Counted from the stretch's first letter, positions 26,743-37,439 are shown. The stretch is DNA of 55,823 nucleotides from Acidobacteriota bacterium (GCA_040754075.1 JBFMDH010000043.1:1-55823); one strand, 5' to 3'. A program made the numbers and translations. Notes: a model not told the origin generated them from the letters alone.

Positions 26743-27043
26743 GTGCCTACTCCAAATTTGTTTGGAGCGAACACCTTATTAAAAGCCGATTATTTTTATT
26801 GTTATTTTTTTACGGTATTGCCGGAACCCGTGTTGAGGGCATACAGCTTACTCAATGAGTGAAAGTTCGTCAAATGTTTGACAAAGAAAAACAGGTCGCA
26901 AACTTATTCAAAGCGAAACTCAATAACCCAACGCATCGCGTTGGGTTTAGATTCGATGCTTGAAAAGTGTGTGCCTCACGTTTTGGGGCGATGCTCCAAG
27001 CTATTGAATGGCGCTCCTTCGGAGCTTTGTCGCGGATTTAATT
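26743..27043. terminator. Intergenic region with hairpins after the MauE-thioredoxin gene
   Basis: AACCCAACGC at 26925-26934 pairs with GCGTTGGGTT at 26938-26947. A smaller GGCGCTCCTTCGGAGC hairpin is near 27008-27023. Both lie downstream of the minus-strand MauE-thioredoxin gene and upstream of the receptor gene, so they may end the former's transcript. No gene was seen here. Confidence 0.5.
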
Positions 27044-28567
27044 TCAGGATTGTTTTGCAACCTTGCTGTGCGACACCCCGGCAAGCGCGAGAACTTCTAC
27101 TTCGCCGACGCCGACCGAGGAAGCGATTTTACCTTCCGCATCAATCAACACCGCAGAAGGCGTTCCCGATGCGCCAAAGGCTTCGCCGGTTTTGAATTTG
27201 TCATCCAGCAGAATCGGCGATTGCAAACCTTGTTCGGAAAGTTGTTCGGCGCTGCCACTGGAAACGATAACCAAACGGGTGCCGTTTGCCGGTCGCGCTT
27301 CAAGCGATTTCACTTCATCCAACATCGCATTGCAAAAACCGCAGTTCGGACTCCAGAAAAGCAGTAAAGTTTTCTTGTTGAAAAAATCCGAGAGCGTAAC
27401 CGGGTTGCCCGCTAAATCCGGCAATTCAACGTGTGGCGCTTTATCGCCGATGGTCGGCTTGATGCTTTCCAAATCGCCCTGTGCAGACGACGGCTTGGAA
27501 AACCAGGGCTTGGTTTCATTCAGGCTGGTGACGTGGTCGAAAAGTTTTTTGATCTGTTCGGTTCCATAGGCGACCTGGCTGCCGATAACCCCGTCGGCTT
27601 TGACGAGTATCGCGCCCGGCGTCCACTGTGCCAGATAAGCGTCAGCGATTTCCGATTCGTTTTGCAGGAGCACATAGTCAATGCCGTAATCGGCAAACTT
27701 CGTCTGATTTTCTGCAAGCGCACCTTTGCTGATGAGCGCGAAAGTGAAACGGTCAGCCAATTCTTTTTGCCAGCGTTCTAAATCCGGCAGCAGCGTCGCG
27801 CAGGGCGAGCACGTAGGCGAAACAAAAAACAGCATCAGCGGGTTGCCTTTCGCGAGCAGCGACTGTAAAGCGATTTCGCCGCCATCAAGGCTTGCTAAAG
27901 CGAACTCCGGCGCAGGCGCGCCCACCGGCAAGTGTTGCGTGGGCGGCGTGACATCTTCACGGGTGATCGTTTCTGGTTTATCTTCGCCGAGCAAATCGTT
28001 TTTCAAGCCTTCGAGATTTTTGACAATCGACAGTTGTTGGTTGAGCAGTTGTTTGAGGGTGATGGCGATGAAAGCTAACACTGCAAGGATGGCGATATTG
28101 ATGAAAAGCTCAAGTTTTCCGGTCACTGTAAAATCCTCTCCCGATTTAAAAATATCCATTCCTGCATTATTTTTGCCCTGAATGATAACCAACAGAGCGA
28201 GCGCGGAAAAAATTAAATTGCGCATAACCAATGTCCAACTGATGGGTTCGGAATGCACCTGCCCGAAACAGTTGCAATCGGGTTGGCGTCCGCGCACAAG
28301 GTTCACACTGATGCCAATAATAAATAGTCCTAAAAGCGATAATGCCGCAATCGCCGCAACCCAGGCGGACTCGATAAATAATAAACCGACAGCGGTGATG
28401 ATTTCCGCAACCGGCAACATCCAACCAACAGAATTTGCCAGACGCTCGGGAACCCCAAACCCGGCGACCGCTTTTCGCGATGCCGTTAAATCCGCAAGCT
28501 TGGAAACCCCTGCAACTCCGAACACAACAGCAAGCGCGAGCCTGATTAGCAAAAGAATAATGTCCAT
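27044..28567 (-). CDS. MauE/DoxX-like membrane protein fused to two thioredoxin-fold domains
   Basis: A 507-residue fusion. Residues 1-135 form a four-helix MauE/DoxX-type membrane domain (IRLALAVVFGVAGVSKL start, with a CNC pair at 98/100 facing a redox function). One more helix lies at about 153-172. Then come two TlpA/AhpC-like domains: residues 215-350 with SPTCSPC (CxxC at 253/256) and a WTP cis-proline, and residues 372-500 with SPNCGFC (409/412) and GTP cis-proline at 470. Both should face the periplasm and deliver or receive electrons, possibly in cytochrome or protein thiol maturation. The start at 28567 is preferred; the frame continues upstream into recG without sense. It lies just downstream of recG. 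Confidence 0.85.
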   Translation of the reverse strand: MDIILLLIRLALAVVFGVAGVSKLADLTASRKAVAGFGVPERLANSVGWMLPVAEIITAVGLLFIESAWVAAIAALSLLGLFIIGISVNLVRGRQPDCNCFGQVHSEPISWTLVMRNLIFSALALLVIIQGKNNAGMDIFKSGEDFTVTGKLELFINIAILAVLAFIAITLKQLLNQQLSIVKNLEGLKNDLLGEDKPETITREDVTPPTQHLPVGAPAPEFALASLDGGEIALQSLLAKGNPLMLFFVSPTCSPCATLLPDLERWQKELADRFTFALISKGALAENQTKFADYGIDYVLLQNESEIADAYLAQWTPGAILVKADGVIGSQVAYGTEQIKKLFDHVTSLNETKPWFSKPSSAQGDLESIKPTIGDKAPHVELPDLAGNPVTLSDFFNKKTLLLFWSPNCGFCNAMLDEVKSLEARPANGTRLVIVSSGSAEQLSEQGLQSPILLDDKFKTGEAFGASGTPSAVLIDAEGKIASSVGVGEVEVLALAGVSHSKVAKQS

Positions 28568-28631
28568 ATCTTTGAAATTGAATGAGCGTAAACGCCCTAA
28601 GAATAACCACTGCTTTTTATCTGAGCAATTC

Positions 28632-30773
28632 TTAACCGACGGCGGCGAGTCCGAATTTGGCTTGGGCTTTGACGTGTTCAACCAGCTTTGCCGTATCGCG
28701 TGAATTGCGCCGTTCGTTGAGCAGGTAATCCGCCGCGCGTTTTGCCGTTTCAACCAGTTCGCGGTCGCGCACGATATTGCCGATGCGAAAGGTCGGGATG
28801 CCCGATTGCCGTGTGCCCATCACTTCGCCGGGTCCGCGAATTTCCAAATCTTTTTCCGACACCTTAAACCCATCATTCGTCAGTTCCATAATCGAAAGCC
28901 GCTCACGCGCTTCGCTGGTGCGTTTATCGCCCGCCAGCAAAATGCAGTAAGCCTGTGCATCGCCGCGCCCGACGCGCCCGCGCAATTGATGGAGTTGCGA
29001 TAATCCGAAGCGTTCGGCGTGTTCAATCAAAATTACATTGGCATTGGGCACATCGACGCCGACTTCAATCACCGTGGTTGCAACCAGTATATGTGAAGCG
29101 CCGCGCCGGAAATCATCCATCACCGCATCCTTTTCTTCCTGCTTCATCTTGCCGTGAATCAGTCCGACTTTGAAAGTTGGAAAGACGGCGGTTTGCAAAT
29201 GTTCAGCCATCTGTGTGGCGTTCAATAAATCAAGTTTTTCCGATTCTTCGACCAGTGGATAAACGATGTAAACCTGTTGCCCCTGGCGAATAATGTCATC
29301 GAGGAAATGATAAATTTTGGTGCGCGCATCTTCGCCGCGAACTTTGGTGATAATCGGCTTTCTGCCCGGCGGCATCTCGTCAATCACAGACACATCAAGG
29401 TCGCCGTAAATCGTCATCGTAAGACTTCGCGGAATCGGCGTTGCCGTCATCACCAAAGTATCGGGATTATAACCGCGATTCATTAACTCTGCGCGTTGCA
29501 TCACGCCGAAGCGATGCTGTTCGTCAATCACCACAAATCCGAGTTTGGAAAATTTCACGCCCTCCTGAATCAAAGCGTGAGTGCCGATGACGAAATCGAC
29601 TTCGCCCGCTTCAATTGCCGCGTGAATGTCGCGTTTGCGCGCGGCGGTAAACGAGCCGGTCAAAAGCTCTACACGATAAGGCGATTTCGCCAGAATGCCT
29701 TTGGTGGTTTTGGCATGCTGTTCAGCGAGAATTTCCGTTGGCACCATGAGCGCCGATTGATAGCCGTTTTCAATTGCCACTATGGCGGCTTGCACGGCGA
29801 TGATGGTTTTTCCCGATCCGACATCGCCCTGTAACAAGCGATTCATCGGCTTCAAGCTGGTCATATCATCGACAATCTCTTTCAACACGCGCTTCTGGGC
29901 ATTCGTCGGTTTAAACGGCAAAATGCTGCGCACGGCGTCGCGCACGCGGTCATTGATTTCGATGAGCGTTCCCTTAGTCGAGGCTTCACGCCCTTGACGG
30001 CGAAGCCCCATCGCAAACGCCAGCCAGAAAAATTCTTCAAATATCAAACGACGATGCGCGGGCGATTGATACTCGTTATAAAGCGCAAGCGGCGCGTCTT
30101 CCGATGGGAAATGAATTTGTCGAAAAGCATCGGCGCGGGAAATCAAATCGGCGCGATGAAGAATATCTATTGGCAGTTGTTCTTCAAATTCCGACCAGTC
30201 GAGTTTTTGCAAAACGTGATACATCACCGAGCGCAACTGTTTCGAGCGAATTTCACCGAGTTTGCGATAGACCGGCACGCGCCGACCTGTGTGAATGGGT
30301 TCGGCATCTTCGTCGTCATTGACGAATTCGTAATCGGGATTTTCGACTTCAAAGAAACCGCGCCGCCCGCGTTTCCATTGCCCGTAAAGTAAAACTTTGC
30401 GCCCGCGAGGAAATGAATTTTGCAGGTACGCCTGATTCCACCAGTAAGCGCGAATCTGCCCCGATTCATCGACGCCGGAAAATTCAAAGATGCGCAGTTT
30501 GCCGCCCTTCACGGCATAAGTTCCGGCAATGCGGACTTCGACTTCGATGGTGGCAAATTCGTTATGCTGCAACTGGCGTATGCGCGTGAGATTCGAGCGG
30601 TCTTCGTAACGCATCGGCAGATAGTTGAGCAAATCATCAACTGTGACTTTCAAGGCATTGGGTTCACCAACGGTGGCGGCAACCCCGGCGGCAAGTTTCT
30701 GCGCGGTCTTGGTTGCAACACGCGGAATCTCGTGCAGGTGAAGTTGATAAAGTGGCGTTGATAGTTTGAGCAT
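28632..30773 (-). CDS. recG: ATP-dependent DNA helicase RecG
   Basis: A 713-residue branch-migrating helicase that remodels stalled forks and Holliday junctions. The N-terminal wedge/OB region includes LLNYLPMRYEDRSN. The motor has RLLQGDVGSGKTIIA (motif I), FVVIDEQHRFGV (motif II, DEQH), MTATPIPRSLT (motif III), ILVATTVIEVGVDVPNANV (motif V) and QLRGRVGRG (motif VI). The C-terminal KDLEIRGPGEVMGTRQSG is the RecG/Mfd TRG motif. The length matches the family. ATG 30773 is followed by a typical start; a purine-rich repeat (30787-30822) sits right upstream. The MauE-thioredoxin gene follows after 64 nt. Confidence 0.97.
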   Translation of the reverse strand: MLKLSTPLYQLHLHEIPRVATKTAQKLAAGVAATVGEPNALKVTVDDLLNYLPMRYEDRSNLTRIRQLQHNEFATIEVEVRIAGTYAVKGGKLRIFEFSGVDESGQIRAYWWNQAYLQNSFPRGRKVLLYGQWKRGRRGFFEVENPDYEFVNDDEDAEPIHTGRRVPVYRKLGEIRSKQLRSVMYHVLQKLDWSEFEEQLPIDILHRADLISRADAFRQIHFPSEDAPLALYNEYQSPAHRRLIFEEFFWLAFAMGLRRQGREASTKGTLIEINDRVRDAVRSILPFKPTNAQKRVLKEIVDDMTSLKPMNRLLQGDVGSGKTIIAVQAAIVAIENGYQSALMVPTEILAEQHAKTTKGILAKSPYRVELLTGSFTAARKRDIHAAIEAGEVDFVIGTHALIQEGVKFSKLGFVVIDEQHRFGVMQRAELMNRGYNPDTLVMTATPIPRSLTMTIYGDLDVSVIDEMPPGRKPIITKVRGEDARTKIYHFLDDIIRQGQQVYIVYPLVEESEKLDLLNATQMAEHLQTAVFPTFKVGLIHGKMKQEEKDAVMDDFRRGASHILVATTVIEVGVDVPNANVILIEHAERFGLSQLHQLRGRVGRGDAQAYCILLAGDKRTSEARERLSIMELTNDGFKVSEKDLEIRGPGEVMGTRQSGIPTFRIGNIVRDRELVETAKRAADYLLNERRNSRDTAKLVEHVKAQAKFGLAAVG

Positions 30774-30786
30774 AAAGACATTTATA

Positions 30787-30936
30787 GAAAAGAAGGGGAG
30801 AAGGGGAGAAAGAGAGAGGGGGATGATAACCTTCGGTAACTTGCAATTGTGAGTCGTATTAAAAATGCTCCCCTACTCCCTTTCTCCCTTTCTCCCCCTC
30901 TCCCTTTCTCCCCCTCTCCCTTTCTCCTTCTTTGTC
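30787..30936. repeat. Inverted GGGGAGA-type tandem repeats
   Basis: The left arm (30787-30822) has repeated AGGGGAGA units. The right arm (30867-30936) is a longer run of CTCCCTTTCTCC-type units that is complementary to it. Together they can form an extended polypurine/polypyrimidine hairpin between the divergent recG and M64 peptidase genes. Similar architecture, with different units, occurs at five other sites in the window. Confidence 0.75.
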
Positions 30937-31039
30937 TCTGTGGTTTTCATAATTCTGATGACGCGAAAATTCTAGGGTGAGTAAACTGGCAGGTCAAACG
31001 CATTGGGCGAATTCAAAACGGATTGTTAAAATCTCGGCT

Positions 31040-32443
31040 ATGAAACAGCTCGCTTACTTCACAGTCCTTTTAATCGTCTTAATTTTCGGTTCAACGCAGG
31101 CGCGCGCGGCTGGGCAAACCCTGCGGCTCGATTATTTTCATACCGGCAATGCAGCGCAGGAATTGTTCAGCCTTGACCGCGTGGTTATGGAACCGCTCGC
31201 CTGGGCTGGGCATATGAACCGCGCGGTTGATGATACCAATCTGGGCAAATATTATTTTGAAGTCATTGACCGCGCGACCAACCGCGTCATCTATTCGCGC
31301 GGCTTTGCTTCGATTTATGGTGAATGGGAAACTACCGATGAAGCCAAAAAACTCAATCGCACCTTTCATGAATCCTTCAGGTTTCCTGCGCCTGCGGCAG
31401 CGGTGCAAATCGTTTTGAAAAAACGCGACGCCAACAATGCTTTTCAACAAATCTGGTCACTCATCGTTGACCCTAAAGATATATTCATTGATCGAGCGAA
31501 AATGGTTGCGCCCGCGCCGGTCATTGAAATTCAAAAGGCAGGCGACCCGGCAACCAAAGTCGATTTTTTAATTATGGGCGATGGCTACACCGCAGCCGAA
31601 TCGAAGAAATTTGAAAGTGATGTGCGAAGGCTGGTTGAAATCCTCTTTGCGACTTCGCCATTCAAAGAGCGCCGTCAGGATTTCAATATCTGGGCAATCT
31701 GTCCGCCCGCAATCGAATCGGGCATCTCGCGACCTTCGACCGGCATTCATCGCCGCTCACCACTTGGCGCAACCTATGATGCGTTCGGTTCCGAGCGCTA
31801 TGTTTTGACGTTTGATAACCGCGCGTGGCGCGAGGTCGCGCAGTTTGCGCCGTATGAGTTTGTCGAAATCATCACCAACACGCGCACCTATGGCGGCGGC
31901 GGAATATTCGCTCTCTACAGCACGGTTGCCGCAGACAGCGAACAAGCGCCGTATGTTTTCGTTCACGAATTCGGGCATCATTTCGCGGGACTTGCCGATG
32001 AATACTACACCTCGCCTGTCGCATATGCGCCGGTCGGTGAACGCGCGGAACCCTGGGAACCAAATGTCACGGCATTGCTTGACCCGAAAAATTTGAAGTG
32101 GAAAGACCTGATGGAACCGACGACGCCGATTCCGACGCCCTGGCAAAAAGAGGAATTCGATAAACGTTCGCTTGAATATCAAAGGCGTCGCGCCCAGATT
32201 CGCGCCGAAAATCGCCCGGAAGAGGTGATGGAAGCCTTGTTTCGCGAGAGCCGCGAATTTGAAGTGCAACTTTTTGCCAAAGAAAAATATTTCGGCAAAG
32301 TCGGCGCATTTGAAGGCGCGATGTACGAAGCCAAAGGTTATTATCGCCCCGAAGTCGATTGCATTATGTTCACGCGCAGCAAGGCGTTTTGCAAAGTTTG
32401 CAGTCGCGCTATCGAACGGGTGATTGATTTGTACGCGAAATAA
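31040..32443 (+). CDS. Secreted M64-family zinc peptidase (IgA-peptidase-like)
   Basis: A 467-residue exported peptidase. The signal peptide spans about residues 1-24 (ending ARAA). An N-terminal peptidase_M64_N beta domain (LRLDYFHTGNAAQELFSLDR) is followed by the catalytic domain. This starts VDFLIMGDGYTAAESKKF and carries HEFGHHFAGLADEYY, the HExxHxxGxxDE-type zinc motif, with Glu as general base. ATG 31040 begins the signal peptide; an upstream in-frame GTG at 30977 would add a poor leader. The M64 family includes Clostridium ramosum IgA protease, but most environmental members are broad secreted peptidases. It is followed by a spaced repeat hairpin and then the selenoprotein candidate. 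Confidence 0.9.
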   Translation: MKQLAYFTVLLIVLIFGSTQARAAGQTLRLDYFHTGNAAQELFSLDRVVMEPLAWAGHMNRAVDDTNLGKYYFEVIDRATNRVIYSRGFASIYGEWETTDEAKKLNRTFHESFRFPAPAAAVQIVLKKRDANNAFQQIWSLIVDPKDIFIDRAKMVAPAPVIEIQKAGDPATKVDFLIMGDGYTAAESKKFESDVRRLVEILFATSPFKERRQDFNIWAICPPAIESGISRPSTGIHRRSPLGATYDAFGSERYVLTFDNRAWREVAQFAPYEFVEIITNTRTYGGGGIFALYSTVAADSEQAPYVFVHEFGHHFAGLADEYYTSPVAYAPVGERAEPWEPNVTALLDPKNLKWKDLMEPTTPIPTPWQKEEFDKRSLEYQRRRAQIRAENRPEEVMEALFRESREFEVQLFAKEKYFGKVGAFEGAMYEAKGYYRPEVDCIMFTRSKAFCKVCSRAIERVIDLYAK

Positions 32444-32480
32444 GTTTGCCGTTCGCTTTGCCAGGGTTGGCAGAGAATAC

Positions 32481-32650
32481 GGAACCAACGGAAATAACCG
32501 AACAGACGGAAAATCTCAAAAGTGGCTACAGAAAACCGGAAACCACTATAATTTCTACTTCTGCGCCAACGGAAACCAAACGTTATTCCTACGGTTGATT
32601 TCAGCCGTTTAATTTTCCGTTTGTTCCGTTTCATTCCGTCTGTTCCGTAG
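32481..32650. repeat. Inverted CGGAA-based short tandem repeats
   Basis: ACGGAACCA, ACGGAAATA and ACGGAAAA-type nonamer-like units at 32481-32516 are mirrored by TTCCGT and TTCCGTC units at 32612-32650, forming an imperfect long stem. The block fills the gap between the M64 peptidase and the AhpD-like selenoprotein candidate. It resembles the other inverted repeats of the window but is more degenerate. Confidence 0.6.
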
Positions 32651-32702
32651 TTTCTAAAAAAGTTTGAAAGCTGTGGGTGATGAAATTCACAGGAGCGCAA
32701 CT

Positions 32703-33420
<718 letters not shown>

Positions 33421-33425
33421 AAGTC

Positions 33426-35945
33426 ATGCCGTTCACATCGGGCACATACATCGGGTATTACAAAATCACCCACTCGCTGGGTTCGGGCGGGATGGGTGAA
33501 ATTTATCTTGCCGAAGACACTCGCCTGGATCGCAAAGTGGCGCTCAAAATTTTGCCGAATGATTTGATTCAGGATAAAAAACGGTTGTCGCGTTTTGAAC
33601 AGGAAGCCCGCGCCGTTTCTGCGCTCAATCATCCCAATATCATCACCCTTCATGAAATTGGCAAAACCGAACAGGCGCATTTTCTGGTAACTGAATTCAT
33701 CGAAGGCGAAACCCTGCGCCAGCGACTGAGCCATTCACGCATGGAATTGCTTGAGGTGGTCGATGTGGCGATGCAAACCGCCAATGCCCTGGTTGCCGCA
33801 CATCAGGCGCGAATCATTCATCGCGACATCAAACCCGATAACATCATGTTGCGTCCCGATGGTTACGTGAAAGTTTTGGATTTCGGCATCGCCAAACTGA
33901 CACAGGAATTTGCCAGTCCCAGTTCGCTTGACCTTGATTCGGAAGAGACGTTGATGCAAACCGCCGTAAAGACCGAGCCGGGCATGATTATCGGCAGCCC
34001 GAATTACATGTCGCCCGAACAGGCGCGCGGTCTGGCGGTTGATGAGCGCACGGATATTTTCAGTCTTGGCGTTTGCCTTTATGAAATGCTTGCCCGCCGT
34101 CGCCCGTTTCAAGGCGAAACCGTCAGCGATTTGATTGTTGCCATTTTGACGAAAGAGCCTGCGCCGCTTGCTCAGTACGTGCCGGAAATTCCTCTGCGAT
34201 TGGAACAGGCAATCAAAAAGGCTCTGGCAAAAGAGGTGAGCGAACGTTATCAAACGGTTGCGGAAATGCTCGCGGATTTAAAGCGCGTCAAATATCGTCT
34301 GGAATATCAGGCAGGAATGGAACCCTCACTGCCGCCTGAACCGAGCAGCCCACCAACCGGCGAACGCCGGCAAATCAACACCAGTGAAGATTTGAAAGCG
34401 ACGGTTGAAATGTCCGAAACCGAATTGCTGCATAGCGGCGAAACCGAAAAAGTGGTTTCGCAAACCATTCAGCAACCGGCGAGTAAAAAATATTACTGGA
34501 TAGGTGGCGCGCTGATGTTGCTGGTTGCGGCGATTGCGGTGATTTTTTTCATAAGCAATAAAGCGCAGGGAAAAATCAATTCGCTTGCGGTGTTGCCGTT
34601 TACCAATATAAGCGGCGATGCGGCAAAAGATTATTTGTCGGATGGCATTGCCGAAAGCCTCATCAATCATCTGTCGCGTTCTTCGCATTTGAAAGTGATG
34701 TCGCGCAATTCGACATTTCAATATCGCGGGCAACCGGATGCGCGGGAAATCCAACGCGCCCTTGGCGTCGATGCGGTGTTGATGGGCAGAGTCAATGAAC
34801 AAGCCGATGAAGTGATTATCAATGCCGAACTCATCGATGCGCGCGACAATTCGCAAATCTGGGGCGAACGCTACACGCGAAAACGCGCCGATTTGCTTAC
34901 TCTGCAAGAAGAGATTGCCCGGCAAGTTGCTGGCCATCTCAATCTCACATTGACCAGCGAAGAGCAAAAGCAACTGGTAAAATCACAGCCCGCAAATTCC
35001 GAAGCCTTCGATTTCTATTTGCGCGGGCGTTATCAATGGAATAAACGCACGCCTGCGGCAATGGAAAGCGGTATCGAATATTTCAAACAGGCGATTGCCG
35101 AGGACCCGGCTTATGCGCTCGCCTTTGCAGGGATGGCGGATTGTTATTCGCTGCTTGGCGAATATGGCAAGATGCCAACGACCGAGTCTTCGCCGCTGGC
35201 AAAAGCTGCCGCCATCAAAGCCCTGGAACTTGATGACTCGCTTGCCGAGGCGCATACCTCGCTTGCGGCGGTCTATGAATATGAATGGAACTGGGCAGAA
35301 GCCGAAAAGGAATACCGGTTGGCGATTGCCAAAAATATAAATTATGCGACGGCGCATCACTGGTACGGCATCTTTTTAAGCAGCATGGGGCGTCACGATG
35401 AAGCCTATGTGACGTTGAAAAAGGCTGTTGAACTTGACCCGCTGTCAATGATTATCAACACCGGCTTGGGTAGAGCTTTGTGCAGCGCCCGGCGTTATGA
35501 TGAAGCGGCTTTACAATTGCAGAAAACCCTGGCGATTGAACCGAATTTTGCCGAAGGTCATTTTCAACTGGCGCTGGTGTATGAAGGTCAGGGCAAATAT
35601 ACGGAGGCGGCAGCGGCATTTACGCGGGCGCTTGAACTTTTTCAAGACCCGACTATGAAAGGATGGGTGGCGCGTGAATATGCCATTGCGGGGAAGAGAA
35701 CCGAGGCAACAAAAATTCTCAACGAGTTGCAAACCCTTGGCAAACAACAATACGTTTCGCCCTATATGATTGCCATTGTCTATGCGGCGATGAATGAGCG
35801 TGACCGCGCCTTTGAGTGGCTCGATAAAGTGTGTGAGGAAAAATCGTATTATGTCGTCTGGCTCAAAGTTGACCCGGTGTTTGATGGCTTTCGCAGCGAC
35901 CCGCGGTTTCAAAGCATTCTGCAACGCATCGGCTTGCCGCAATAA
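33426..35945 (+). CDS. Membrane Ser/Thr protein kinase with TolB-like and TPR domains
   Basis: An 839-residue kinase. Kinase domain residues 9-285: glycine loop GSGGMGEIYLAED, Lys41 in VALKIL, catalytic HRDIKPDN (Asp134), DFGIAKL, and the activation segment GSPNYMSPEQARG. A juxtamembrane linker is rich in Thr/Ser/Pro. One TM helix lies at about 355-376. The periplasmic part is a FlgO/TolB-N-like domain (LAVLPFTNISGDAAKDYLSDG, about 385-495) followed by TPRs to about residue 810. This architecture is common in Acidobacteriota and Myxococcota kinases. It probably senses an extracytoplasmic cue through protein contacts. ATG 33426 directly follows the GGCAGTA repeat. Targets are unknown. Confidence 0.92.
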   Translation: MPFTSGTYIGYYKITHSLGSGGMGEIYLAEDTRLDRKVALKILPNDLIQDKKRLSRFEQEARAVSALNHPNIITLHEIGKTEQAHFLVTEFIEGETLRQRLSHSRMELLEVVDVAMQTANALVAAHQARIIHRDIKPDNIMLRPDGYVKVLDFGIAKLTQEFASPSSLDLDSEETLMQTAVKTEPGMIIGSPNYMSPEQARGLAVDERTDIFSLGVCLYEMLARRRPFQGETVSDLIVAILTKEPAPLAQYVPEIPLRLEQAIKKALAKEVSERYQTVAEMLADLKRVKYRLEYQAGMEPSLPPEPSSPPTGERRQINTSEDLKATVEMSETELLHSGETEKVVSQTIQQPASKKYYWIGGALMLLVAAIAVIFFISNKAQGKINSLAVLPFTNISGDAAKDYLSDGIAESLINHLSRSSHLKVMSRNSTFQYRGQPDAREIQRALGVDAVLMGRVNEQADEVIINAELIDARDNSQIWGERYTRKRADLLTLQEEIARQVAGHLNLTLTSEEQKQLVKSQPANSEAFDFYLRGRYQWNKRTPAAMESGIEYFKQAIAEDPAYALAFAGMADCYSLLGEYGKMPTTESSPLAKAAAIKALELDDSLAEAHTSLAAVYEYEWNWAEAEKEYRLAIAKNINYATAHHWYGIFLSSMGRHDEAYVTLKKAVELDPLSMIINTGLGRALCSARRYDEAALQLQKTLAIEPNFAEGHFQLALVYEGQGKYTEAAAAFTRALELFQDPTMKGWVAREYAIAGKRTEATKILNELQTLGKQQYVSPYMIAIVYAAMNERDRAFEWLDKVCEEKSYYVVWLKVDPVFDGFRSDPRFQSILQRIGLPQ

Positions 35946-36527
35946 AATTTCTTAACCAATCACCAAAAACAACCGTTGAAAACAGGGTCTCTGACCGTGA
36001 GGGAAAAGGTGATTCTCAATCAGAGAAGGCGCAAGACGGAGAACGAAACGAGGAAGTTTCTAAGCGCTCACCGTGTCCCACACTTTCTTCACAAACGCTT
36101 CGCTCTCACTCTTGCGCCTTCTCAAAAATCGATCACTTTAGACACACCTCACCTTAAAAGATGAAGTGAATGGGTGAGGAAATTATATCGATTTATAAAA
36201 TTGCCATTGGTAATTGGGAGAGTGACCAATGCCTATATTCATTCAGATTTTTAAATAACCATTACTCCACAATTTTTATTTCTATCGTTAGCGTACCGGC
36301 AATTAGCTTTGCACACCCTGTGCCAGCCGCCCAATGCTTTGCAAAACCTTTGCTAAATCACTAATAAATGCCGCTTTACCGGACAGATGAGAAAACCGTG
36401 GAGAGTGATTGGTAAAAATTTCGGGGCGTTTGTGGGAAGTGATTTTCAATTCATTTGGAAAGAAAGTATCTAGTGTGGGAAATCGTTATACAATTTTTGT
36501 CGGAATAAATTTCAAGCGGGCAAATCA
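35946..36527. other. Intergenic region with a long imperfect inverted repeat (36003-36141)
   Basis: About 580 bp without a gene. GAAAAGGTGATTCTCAATCA and the following GAGAAGGCGCAAGACGGAG (36003-36055) recur inverted at about 36085-36141, where the reverse complement reads AAGTGATCGATTTTT then GAGAAGGCGCAAGAGTGAG. The arms are about 55-60 nt and imperfect, with a centre near 36066-36080. This gives a MITE-like or structured-RNA-like hairpin. The rest is AT-rich and looks like the upstream region of nothing obvious, because the neighbours converge here. Confidence 0.5.
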
Positions 36528-37439
36528 TCATTCGCCGGTAAGTGAACCCGTTTCACCGATGTAAGCCCGGCAAAGTTTAATAAACGATTTGACCACCGGT
36601 GGGGTGTAAGCGCTTTTTAAATAAGCGGTGCCGAGTTCCCATTTCAAATGCAAATCGCGAATGCGCAGCATTGCCAGCCGCCCACGCCTGACCTCACCCT
36701 GCACGGCAGATTGCGGCAAGATGGTTACGCCGAAATCGCGTTCAACCATTTTTAATATCGCTTCGGTGCGTTGAAGTTCCATTACCACTGCCGGTGAAAT
36801 GCCGCTCTTTTCAAAAAAGAGATCAATCAGACGGCGGGTATTGCCGCCTTTTTCGCCCAGAATCAGCGGTTCGTTGGTCAACTGGTCAGCCGAAATCAAG
36901 CGGGCTTTGGCAAGCCGGTGTTGCGGATTGAGGACGACGACCAATCGGTCGCTTCTCAGGGTTTCGGTAAGCACATCGGAACTTTCAACCGGCAAGGAAA
37001 CCAAGCCGGCATCCATTTTATTTTCGGTGATCTGTTGGATAATCCATTCACTGGTGCCGCCAATCACCGATAAATCAAGCGGCGTGTGATGGCTTTTGAT
37101 TTCGCTCAAAATTTCCGGAAGCGGGCGCACGGTGATTGCGGTTGATGCCACCCCGATGTGCAAACGCGCTTTGGCAACCTGGGTCATCACCGCCAGTTCA
37201 TTTTTTGCGGCGTCATAAGCGCGCAGGATTTTTTCGGCGTGGGTGAGCAAAACTTTTCCGGCATCGGTCAAAATCAACCGCTTGTTGACGCGCAGGAAAA
37301 GCGGCGTGCCAATCTCTTCTTCGAGTTGTTTGATGTGAACACTGACGGCGGCTTGCGTGAGGTGCACGCGCGCCGCTGCACTGGTGAAAGAGCCTGCGTC
37401 GGCAACCGCTTTGAAGGTCTTGAGAAGTCTCTGCTCCAT
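36528..37439 (-). CDS. LysR-family transcriptional regulator
   Basis: A 303-residue LysR regulator. The N-terminal winged helix reads MEQRLLKTFKAVADAGSFTS, AAARVHLTQAAVSVHIKQLE and LFLRVNKRLILTDAG, all standard. The C-terminal substrate-binding domain (about 90-295) has the LHIGVASTAI start and VTILPQSAVQGEV end. The frame extends upstream to 37535, but ATG 37439 begins the conserved domain. It is convergent with the kinase gene and divergent from the AraC-family gene at 37646; the 206-bp gap between them could hold its operator, but no obvious T-N11-A palindrome was picked out. The effector is unknown. Confidence 0.9.
   Translation of the reverse strand: MEQRLLKTFKAVADAGSFTSAAARVHLTQAAVSVHIKQLEEEIGTPLFLRVNKRLILTDAGKVLLTHAEKILRAYDAAKNELAVMTQVAKARLHIGVASTAITVRPLPEILSEIKSHHTPLDLSVIGGTSEWIIQQITENKMDAGLVSLPVESSDVLTETLRSDRLVVVLNPQHRLAKARLISADQLTNEPLILGEKGGNTRRLIDLFFEKSGISPAVVMELQRTEAILKMVERDFGVTILPQSAVQGEVRRGRLAMLRIRDLHLKWELGTAYLKSAYTPPVVKSFIKLCRAYIGETGSLTGE

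Noticed and set aside
31757-32488. 243-codon minus-strand frame opposite the M64 peptidase
   Set aside because: Shadow of the peptidase gene; no family features and no start signal.
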